This document shows positions 25,447 through 34,211 of a stretch of 64,000 nt of DNA, piece by piece. The notes beneath the pieces are model-generated. The model ran no database searches. It was not told the origin of the DNA and saw only the letters and a program-made list of their open reading frames with translations. Position numbers and translations under genes: made by a program. Origin of the DNA: Wuchereria bancrofti (Eukaryota; Nematoda; Chromadorea; Rhabditida; Onchocercidae); NCBI GenBank assembly GCA_005281725.1, contig SSBO01000001.1:8398115-8462114 (forward strand), given 5' to 3'. The first letter of the stretch is position 1, and every line of letters starts with the position of its first letter.

Positions 25447-25767
25447 CTAACGTGGAACATTCATACAACGCTTCCTGTGAGTGCTTAGTTTATACTTGGA
25501 GTTGAAAATGTTGCCACAGTTTCCGCACTTAAGTTTAGACCCGTGTGTTTCCTGATGATTGGCGAGTGTTGATCGATAATCGAATGTTCGCCCACAACCG
25601 GGCACTTTGCATTCGTAAATAAAAGGTTTGGGGTGCGTTTTTCTGTGAGCTATGTATTCCTTGTGACTCTTTGTTTTCATTGTACATCCGACATAGGGAC
25701 ACTCATAATTTTTCTCGTCTGAAAAACTGTCATAATAACATTTGTTTTTGCTGTTAGAGCATTCCAT
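25447..25767 (-). CDS. C2H2 zinc-finger exon, array unit D, with its own ATG
   Basis: Three intact fingers: CPYVGC...HRKTH, CKVPGCGRTFDYRSTLANH...H, CGNCGNIFNSKYKLSTHRKRC. Unlike the other units, the frame stays open through the TTTTCAG acceptor (exon start 25718) up to an ATG at 25765-25767. It could therefore be translated alone (106 residues) or as a spliced exon. In the sister units the same upstream stretch has stop codons. Nuclear nucleic-acid binding is expected from the fold; nothing indicates the target. Confidence 0.65.
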   Translation of the reverse strand: MECSNSKNKCYYDSFSDEKNYECPYVGCTMKTKSHKEYIAHRKTHPKPFIYECKVPGCGRTFDYRSTLANHQETHGSKLKCGNCGNIFNSKYKLSTHRKRCMNVPR

Positions 25768-25905
25768 TATGTTACTTGGTAATTAATTAATTGGAAAGTG
25801 ATTATGAATTTAAATTGTGAGCATACATTAGATTAATGTTACCAGTAATGGTAGGATTTTGCAAAACAAGTAACTTCAAGTTTTTTGCAGTAACGAGATC
25901 AGTTT

Positions 25906-26400
25906 TTATTTCGGGTTGCTCAGTGCTTTCATCTTCAATTTTCGTAAATGAGTAAAATCTAAGAAGTGCAAAGAACCGGATGAAACGCTACTATGTATAT
26001 TCCCGTCATCTGTTTTCGGTAATTCTTGCAATTGAGAATTTCCTGTTGTGATTGGAACGGTTTCGATTTTCGAGTCCTTATTACTTCTATGTTCATTTTT
26101 CCACAAATCAGTAAAATCAAAGTGCGAAGAATCAAATGAAATGCTATCCTGGAAATTCCCAGCAGATGTTCCTGGTAATTCTCTGCCAGCATTTTCTGGT
26201 TCGCTGTTATGAACATCCATGCCTGAACCCAGAATCGACTCCAAATTGGTGTTATCAGGGATGTTGAAATTACTTGAGAAGTACTCATTGCTGCAGTCGT
26301 TCCATGTAATGTCATCGGTATCGAGGTTTAGTAGAGAGATACTTCCATTCTTAGCCGAAGCGATGCAAAGCAGAAAACTGAACCAAATAGTTTGTGTCAT
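25906..26400 (-). CDS. Small acidic secreted protein, unknown
   Basis: Single open frame of 164 codons from ATG at 26398-26400 (the frame extends upstream to 26415 without an ATG). MTQTIWFSFLLCIASA is a good signal peptide. The mature part is rich in Ser, Asp and Asn and contains an imperfect internal repeat of about 27 residues (from LPGTSAGNFQDSISF and from LPKTDDGNIHSSVSS). It lies just upstream of the zinc-finger array on the same strand, so it may be the 5' exon of that gene. Its 3' end is homologous to spacer sequence in the array, and a likely donor there appears mutated (see findings). Family not recognised. Confidence 0.5.
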   Translation of the reverse strand: MTQTIWFSFLLCIASAKNGSISLLNLDTDDITWNDCSNEYFSSNFNIPDNTNLESILGSGMDVHNSEPENAGRELPGTSAGNFQDSISFDSSHFDFTDLWKNEHRSNKDSKIETVPITTGNSQLQELPKTDDGNIHSSVSSGSLHFLDFTHLRKLKMKALSNPK

Positions 26401-26890
26401 TGAAATGAAGAGCAAGGTGAAATAATGAATTTTTGAAATAACAGAAATATTCGAATGGAAGCTTTTATTTCAGATTGGTTGAAATTAAACGACCAAAGGT
26501 TCAAGCAGTTTTTAATCTGTCTCATTCACATCATTACTTATACTTTTTCCCTTTCATTCTCATTTTCCTATTATTAAACTGACAACTGATGAATCTGAAA
26601 TCAAAGCTTCCATTCGAATATTAATTTAATATTCGAATATTAATCCAACCAATCTGAAATTGAAAGCTTACATTTGAATGTTGCTGTCGTTTCAAAAATT
26701 CAGTATTTCACCTTGCCCTTCATTTCAGTGATAGAAATCATTTTGTTCAGCTTCTGTTTTGCATCGCTTCGGCTAAGAATTTAACTATTTCTCTACTAAA
26801 CCTCGACACTACATGAGACGACTTTAGCAATGAGTGCTGCTCAAATAGTTTCAATATTCTTGATAACAGCAATTTGGAGTCGATTCTTGG
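26221..26890. repeat. Head-to-head inverted duplication
   Basis: Arms at about 26221-26490 and 26640-26890, separated by about 150 bases. Landmarks include caatctgaaat and aagctt...cattcgaat in both arms. Confidence 0.75.
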
Positions 26891-26900
26891 TGAACAAAAA
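26680..26900 (+). pseudogene. Inverted broken copy of the secreted-protein 5' end
   Basis: The plus strand reads LFSFCFASAKNLTISLLNLD, then an in-frame TGA, then DDFSNECCSNSFNILDNSN. This is clearly the start of the 25906-26400 protein with a stop. The flanking upstream sequence is also shared (26395-26490 against 26640-26720), so about 250 bases were duplicated head to head around 26540. Confidence 0.75.
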
Positions 26901-27404
26901 ACAGATGAAAACGTTCGAAAATATAGAAACAATTTGAGCGTTGCTTTTTTTAGCCAAAAAATATTTTTTTAGAGTTGGGGTCATTTGCATTGAGGAAAGA
27001 TTATTTCAATCTGAAAGAGAAACGAAATTGATCAGGAACCCCACCCTATGTTTGCTGCACACTACGCATATTTGTTCAGGTTCTGCATAGCAATTCGTAA
27101 ATGCTGAAAATCTAAATTTTTAATTCAATTCATTTGCAACTTTGAAGCCTATCAACCTTTGACTTCAGCGATTACATTTAAAACCATAATTTTCTTTCAT
27201 TAAAATATCAATACTGAAATGTTTCGCAGAAACAAAATACAATGTCGTTAGCAGAGACACAGAAAAAGTTTCAGGTAATTTTCAATCGCGTCGACACTTC
27301 TTATTTGCTTGTAATTTGCCCTACAAACAGAGCTTCATTTTTTAAGGCTTTATGAGATTTGTAAATAAAATTTTTGTTTAAATTTTTGCTAGATTATCAA
27401 AACT

Positions 27405-27560
27405 AACGATGAGTTCCTATGCAACCCTTCTTGTGGATATTCAGCTCATACTCAACATTGAAAATTTTTCGACAGCATTTGCACTGAGGCTTAGGTCGAT
27501 ATATTTCCTGACATGAATGTTTTGCAAAACATTTTTTTGCAAATTTCATTTCTGGTTGAC
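27405..27560 (-). pseudogene. Decayed zinc-finger exon remnant
   Basis: The minus strand reads RPKPQCKCCRKIFNVEYELN, then IHKKGC: the third finger of the array exon with its C2HC ligands kept but the upstream fingers lost. It is a direct-repeat copy of 23225-23345, including flanks. Confidence 0.65.
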
Positions 27561-28017
27561 AAAAGGGTTTAAAATCTTGTCTATGTTACTAAAATAGTTT
27601 TACCACATAATATTTAAATTAACTTTGATCACGATTCTACTAGTTTTTGCATATATTTACAAAAGGCGTAATTATAAATCTTGCATTATGGTGAGATCAA
27701 TTTCAGTTCTTTATTTTTCACTACTTACATCTGCAATTTCCCAAAATAGAGTGGAGAGAAAAAGCCTTTTGAAAAAATTTCCTTTTTAATTTATCGAACT
27801 ATTAGAACAGCATAAGTTACTGCATGCTAATTGCTTATTTTGCTATATTCAGCGTAAGCGACATGGACCTCTTTATTGAGTTTGGTAAAATATTGTAAAA
27901 TATTAGAAAAAAATTAAAATAAAAAAAAGGTCATGTTTAAAGAAATGGACAGTTTGGTGTGGCCTCATAGAGAAAATGAAATACATTTCTGCTGCAACAT
28001 TACAGTTACAAATGTTG

Positions 28018-28805
28018 TCGCAAAACTCGAAATAAGTCTCGCGAACCTCCAAATAACTTACAAAATCAAATATCAAATAAAACTATATTAATCCATAACA
28101 TTAAATTGTCTTAATTGAACATTTTTTAAAGAAATGTAAAATCTCATTCAAGCAATCATTATTCCAACACTCATCTTCCCATTGTAGCTGAGCTTATTTG
28201 CTTGTCTAGAAATTTTAAACTGCTAACAAAGGTTATGTGCATTGTTTAATACATTCCTTCGTTCCAAATCAAATTTGCTTTCAATGTCGAAATATTGTAA
28301 AGGTTTTCCAATTTAATAGTTATTCTTTGACAATATTAAAACCAATCTCCCACTATATAAAGAATCAATAGCTCTTTAATATAATTATACGCTTGTTGTA
28401 AGTCAATGCCCACTATATAAGATTTAAACCTTTGCCTTGATCCGGTTTTTGTACCAGCAAATTATAGTTTGGCTGCTCTCTCACACTGATTTAATTCAAT
28501 TCATTTAAATTATTGCTCATCAATCAATTTATTCATTTAAAGTTGCTCATCAATTTATTCATTTAATCATTTTCATCTCATTCGCAGAGTCATAAGGAAT
28601 ACATAGCTCACAGAAGAACGCACCTCAAACTCACAGTTCATTTAATTCCTTTAAGTCCCCCATCAATTTATTCATCTTCTTCATCTTATTCGTAGATACT
28701 CTACGAAATTATCAATGTATTGTTGCTATAGATTAATACCTATGTACGTATTGTGGTTGCTAGCGAATAAAATCGTTATAACAGACCTTTCATTCAACGC
28801 ATTCG
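28018..28805 (-). repeat. Right arm of the large inverted repeat
   Basis: Inverted partner of 21912-22592. It is longer because it carries extra sequence at about 28500-28680, including a piece of a zinc-finger exon. Confidence 0.85.
28585..28625 (+). pseudogene. Zinc-finger fragment inserted in the right arm
   Basis: The plus strand after CGCAG reads SHKEYIAHRRTH, the recognition end of finger 1 as in unit D (SHKEYIAHRKTH). It is in opposite orientation to the array and absent from the matching part of the left arm. Confidence 0.65.
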
Positions 28806-29628
28806 TCTACATCAACTATAATAATAGTTATTCTAACGAATTAAACTCAATTCAAGCTAACAAAAGTCAGAAACTCTCTTGTTTATGCAAGTAAAAAATG
28901 AGGAAACTTCATTCTAACTAGAATATAATACCGTAACGTAACTGTTACAAACGTCAGCCACGTGATGTACACAATATGTTTACAACACATCAGAAATAAG
29001 CAACGAAATAAGCAAAAAAATTTCCTTTGTTAAATGATCATCTCATATGCATATGATAATATATAAACTTTTGGATATTGACAAATGAAACATTGTTATT
29101 ATCACATTTGCTACTGTTTGGCTGCTTGATAAATTGGATTGTTTATTAAAAGAAGTGAAAACAAAAAGAGGTTTCGTACTTGATGCGACAATATATTTTG
29201 GTGGCATGAATTAATTGTATGATATTATCAAAATACTATTAATGTTTCTGTTAGAAAAATTGAAAATTTAAACGAACCAGAAATTCGACGTTACAATATC
29301 GTAAATCAGTTGTGTGCCACATTAGAGTTTGTCATCAATTTGTTACCTTTCCTGATTCACATGTATTTTAAACATGGACAACCAGTATAAATTTCTTCAA
29401 TTTGTCAATGCTTCGTCATTTTGGTGCTGCTTTTTAAATCTTCATTGTTTCAAATTACTTATTAAGTACTCGCTTTTGCAAATAAAAAAGAAAATCTGCC
29501 GATTTTGACATAAATTTAGTTACAATTACCTTATATTACTCCAGAATGTATCGTTCACAGCTATTATTACTGTCAAAAAACGACTCAAATACTTTGCTAC
29601 TATTTTCTGATTTCCGGTTTGACTATAA
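28806..29628. other. Intergenic; no gene seen
   Basis: AT-rich spacer between the inverted-repeat cluster and the lysine-rich gene. TATAAAT at 29624 lies only a few bases before the start codon, so it is not useful as a TATA box. Confidence 0.5.
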
Positions 29629-32279
29629 ATGATGTATATATTACTCATCCAGTTTGCATGTATTACAATGGTATTTACTCCATATGTTGTTATCTGTAAT
29701 TGTGGCAAAAAGGTAACTTTTGTAACTTATACAAATCTCTTTGCGGAAAATTTTTTAGAAATTTGTTTCAGCTATTTTCTTTCTGATTTTTCTCAATCAA
29801 ATATTTTTAGCACATTATCAAAAAATGTTATACACCTGAAATTATAAAACATTAAATATTGTTATCTAGCTTCCGCTACTTTAAGTAGATTTGTGGATTT
29901 GTGGCATTAGTTTAGTCAAAATTCCCTCTTTAGAAATTAGAAGTATTATTAAAATTTACCGTTTTGTATCACTTCAGAAATCGAAACAAGCAAACAAAAC
30001 GAGCATAAAACAACAAGTTCGTATCAATTTAAATGTGCAATATCATTTTTTAAAGTTTTGAAATTGAACTTTCTGCAAATTGATAAAAAACTTCAACTTC
30101 TATATGAAGTTTTGTCTTCTACAAAATGAAAAACATTATGTGTTATTGTTGTATGAACTCATATTGCATTAGTAATTTTTTTTTGTTTCTTTTTATTGTT
30201 GTTGCAATAATAACACAAACAATTACATACGAGCAATATTACAAACTAACATTTCAGATCAATGGAAGACAGCAACAAGAAGGTTATATTCAAAATTAAC
30301 TTTACCAGTGCTATTAATCTATCACTTCTTACAATAATGTTATCTTGATTGATTGATTTCGACTTGATTTAAATTGACCCATCATTTTTACAACAATTAA
30401 TAATTGATTAGCATATCAATTACTTCAAGTTTAGGTTAAGTGAAGTTATTCCATTTATGTGAATAGCTTCACATAAATGCAAAAACTGCTTCTTCCTCAA
30501 TTTCTACAAGGAGAGAGAGAGAAGGAAAGCGAGAGAAACAAAGAGAGAAATTTTGTAGTCTTTGCTTCGATCATTAAATCATTGTTTAATTGATTACATC
30601 AGCAATTAGCCAACTTATCACCTGAACTACTTTTATCTAGTATCACAAAAAAAATCGCTATCGCTGAAGAAGAAAGAAAAGTCGATAAAAGAAACTGATG
30701 GGTCAGAAATGAAAAAGGATGCTAGTAACATTGAAGTAAGATTTGGGTATACTGAAATTTTTAATAATCAACTTATATATGCTTCATATTGAATTATGAA
30801 AAAATATATATGATGTATCCTTGCATTTCAAATCATAAATTAATATTCGTCTTACTAATTCTATCAATAAATTTACACATTTCAAGCATTAGAAAGGAAA
30901 TGTTACTAATGCAGAAATAAAATCTGGAAAATGATGTCCTTAATGAACTGATAAATCAGTTGAATACTTTCATAGGTATGTTTCAAGGATGACCTTTCAT
31001 ACAATTATTAATTTCTCTTCAAAAAAGTCATTTCAGATAAAGAAACAAATTTCTGCTGGTATAATCGAACCAAAACCTCTTGTAGCCGAAAGAACAAAAA
31101 CAGCGCAGAAAAGCAACGAAAGGATCAATACAAAACAGGTTGTAGATTTGCTGAGGGAAATCAAAGTTTTAATTTCGAAAGGTTGAATTATTTATTATTT
31201 TTGCTCGAAAGACATTATTTTATGAAACGAAATGTAAAACTAATATTAAAATTCACTTCAGGATGAATCATTACCTAAGCCAAAAACAGATTCAGTAAAA
31301 GCCAATGATGACAAAAAAGCAAAGTGCAAAATTGAGAAAATTCAGGAAGTCATAACACAAGAAGAATCATTGCCGGAAATAAAAGAAGGTATAATGGAAA
31401 TTGCTGATAACGACGATCCGAGATATAAGGTTAAAGAAAACGAAAAAATTCAAATCTATCACAATAAAACATAACATAAAACTTCTCCTGAAATTTTTAT
31501 TAAATTATTACTGATTGTACTTTTAGACATTGTACATTTTTATGGACAAAAATTTTGACATTTTTGGCCCTGACAAACGAAAATCAGGACAGCCTGAAAT
31601 TGGTGTATGTGTATTTGTTTAAAAATTTATTTTATATAGGGAATTATAGCAACTGATAAAGAATTATAAGCCATAATTTGATAAATTTTCTGATAAAATA
31701 AAATGATTCATTTGCAACTATTTCCATGGATCAAATATATTTTAAAGAAATTGAAACTTTCTAAAATTCCGAATGTTTTATCGGAAAGAAACAAATTGTT
31801 TTAATATTGTTGTAGTCAATGAGAAACATATCCGATAAGGAGTTTGCTGCTAAAATTGAAAAAATCAAAGCGCGATACGGAGCGATAGCGAAGAAAGATC
31901 AGTGGATTGAAATCAATTGGGATACTTTATTTGTGAGTGTTTCTTTTGGTGGTTGAAATTACCAATGAATAATATAAGAGTATAGCAATCAGCTAATAAA
32001 AATTTGAGGAATAATTTTCACACACACACATTTCAATTTTGTTTACTTCAAATAACAAATATTAATTAGATTATAAGTAATTTACGACTTTTTGATTGTC
32101 TAAAAAAAAATATGACAAATATTACAGTGATTGCTGCTATGTTACGCTCAATATAATTTGTTATAAACGTTTCTCTTCAATTACAGCAAGCAAAAAATAT
32201 CGAAAAAGATGATAATGTATTAATATTTACGCTACCAACAGAAGCTGCGTCAAAAATGAAAAAAAGAGGAAAAAAATAA
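29629..32279 (+). CDS. Lysine-rich secreted protein, unknown family
   Basis: Eight exons: 29629-29712, 30258-30282, 30641-30735, 31037-31138, 31262-31429, 31527-31604, 31816-31932, 32187-32279. All are GT-AG and in phase, giving 253 residues. The N-terminus (MMYILLIQFACITMVFTPYV) looks like a signal peptide or anchor. A long basic, low-complexity stretch (about 30-150, e.g. SLSLKKKEKSIKETDGSEMK) is followed by a more ordered C-terminal part (YIFMDKNFDIFGPDKRK; EFAAKIEKIKARYGAIAKKD; LIFTLPTEAASKMKKRGKK). The last part reads like a small alpha/beta domain. I do not recognise the family. AATAAA at 32337-32342 fits polyadenylation. Two ATGs stand side by side; the first is used. The short second exon is the least certain. 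Confidence 0.7.
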
Positions 32280-32336
32280 TTTCTTGGATAATTAATTTCT
32301 CTTGTTTGTTTAAAATATGATTTTAAAATATAATTT

Positions 32337-32342
32337 AATAAA
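32337..32342 (+). other. Polyadenylation signal (AATAAA)
   Basis: AATAAA 58 bases after the stop of the lysine-rich protein gene. Confidence 0.6.
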
Positions 32343-33118
32343 GATTAAGTTTCAAGTTAAAGACAGAAATTTTACTTATTTATGATAATATGCAACACAG
32401 ATATAGATATGCGGAATTTCATCAAAGAATATTCATATGGAATTATTTCTTCATTTTTTTTTTACATTTCGAAATGAAAAAAAAAACTGACCTTCGTTAT
32501 CATATACAAATCCATTCCGAAAGATGGAAAATAAGAAATACACTGTCTGGTTATTATTACTTTTAATTACTGTTATTTTTAACTACTGCTAGCTTTTATT
32601 ATGTGTTATCGAATCTGTTTCCTATCAGAGGAATATTTTCAATTTTTCGAAAATATGCAAATTTGCGCAGGACAAAAGTCATGTTCCACTTTATTATGCA
32701 AAAATATGAGGTGAAACTGATCAAAATTCATGATAAATTTGTTGCTTAATTCATCGTCAAAAATGTTTCATTGAAATTGTAGAATATTTGCAATGAGCAA
32801 AGATTATTCAGTTTAAAAGAGAAGCGAAATTGACATAGAATTCACTGTATATTTGCTTTGTGTCCCTCAAATTCATTCGGTCTTCATTTTTACTTTCAAA
32901 AAACGATTGGTAAAAGTTACAATGTTTAAAAAATGTGATACTGAAATTTCTGAAAATCTAAATTACCCGTCCTTTTCCGTTAGACTGAAAAGTCGCAACC
33001 ACAAGATCATCAAACTAAAATTTGACTTACTGTAATATGTGATTGTGTTAAATTCACATAACTCTCCTTCATTAAGGCACTAATTCCGCTTTGGTAATTT
33101 TTGAGAAGTTATACAGAT
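32343..33118. other. Intergenic with a dispersed repeat copy
   Basis: About 32785-32845 resembles 26990-27040 (tttgcattgaggaaagatta; gagaaacgaaattga). No exon with clear splice sites was seen. Confidence 0.5.
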
Positions 33119-33551
33119 ATGATGAAAAAAATTAAAAAATCAAAAGTGCGGATTCTCAAGGAATTTTTTGAGGTTGATAACAACATTGAGGATTATTACT
33201 CATACATTGAGCCCGCTGACGACGATTTTGACATAAACAGTACTTTTGTCACTGATATTACCTTAAATTATACCACCCTTACCTTTCTAAGCACATCGCA
33301 GGATACCGTTTCCCCACTTGCCATGACTATCCTCACGTACTTAATGCATGAAGGATACATAACTGATGCAGCGCTACCTTGGAAGTAAGTTTACCTTCGA
33401 TATCTTCTCATAAGTACACTGCTAGTATTGTTTTCTTTGCATCACTTATCAGTCCTTCTGTTTCAGCACTGGCAGACCACTTGTACTCAGACTTAATCGG
33501 ACGACTGCGGGACAAAATGATGATGTAGTTACCAACATTCAATTAGTATAA
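33119..33551 (+). CDS. Unknown two-exon gene
   Basis: Exons 33119-33384 and 33467-33551 join at a consensus donor (AAGTAAGT) and acceptor (TTTCAG) to 116 residues. The frame is open for six further codons upstream of the first ATG, so an earlier exon is possible. The start is basic (MMKKIKKSKVRILKEFFEV), followed by an acidic stretch (DNNIEDYYSYIEPADDDFDI), a Thr-rich part, and a C-terminus with LTYLMHEGYITDAALPWNTG. No signal peptide with this start and no family recognised. AATAAA at 33609-33614 supports a real 3' end. Confidence 0.6.
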
Positions 33552-33608
33552 TTTTATCCGTTTATGAGTGGCAATCGACTCCATAGAATTCGGTGATGTT
33601 TGTTGTTG

Positions 33609-33614
33609 AATAAA
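33609..33614 (+). other. Polyadenylation signal (AATAAA)
   Basis: 58 bases after the stop of the unknown gene at 33119-33551. Confidence 0.6.
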
Positions 33615-34211
33615 ATTGAAATTAATACTTGTTCACTTTCGACCATTAAATCATTTTTGTCACAATGCAATCAGTTTCAGTTTTGTATTACTCGAAAAAC
33701 TGAGAGTTACTATGAAATCCTGCTAACTTTTATTTTTAACCAAAAAGCGTAACGCTGCAAACTGCAAAAACAAAAAGCGTAATGATTTGATAAGCTTTCC
33801 ACGTGAAAAAGACCATAAAATACTCTATGCGGTATCATATAAAATTATGTAGTAACTGGAATTCTTCCTTTATAAAAAATACCTGTTTCAGCTTACTTCC
33901 TTATTAAAGTGTGCTATTTTCTCTGATCTAAACAGCATCATTGGAGTTCTGAACAAAGATTTCAGGAATTTAATTATCATTAATCATTTCAATTAATAAA
34001 AATTTAGTTATAAATTAGTGAAATGGGAGACTGTTTTAAACAAATATACAAATTTTTCACATAACATAATCAATTAATGTAACCAATGCACTCAAGAGTA
34101 TTCAAATTACTGAATGATAGCTTAAAAAGAGAGACAATAAAATAGCAGTCATACCTGAATAATTTGCAATGCATTTATAGTTCAAATTACTAAAAATGAG
34201 TACAAAAATTT
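33615..34211. other. Convergent intergenic spacer; nothing seen
   Basis: Lies between the 3' ends of the unknown gene (+) and ALKBH8 (-). It contains a short imperfect duplication (aaaaagcgtaa near 33744 and 33773). Confidence 0.5.

Noticed and set aside
25959..26425. Overlapping frames on both strands of the secreted-protein ORF
   Set aside because: Shadow frames; the signal peptide and internal repeat support only the 25906-26400 frame.
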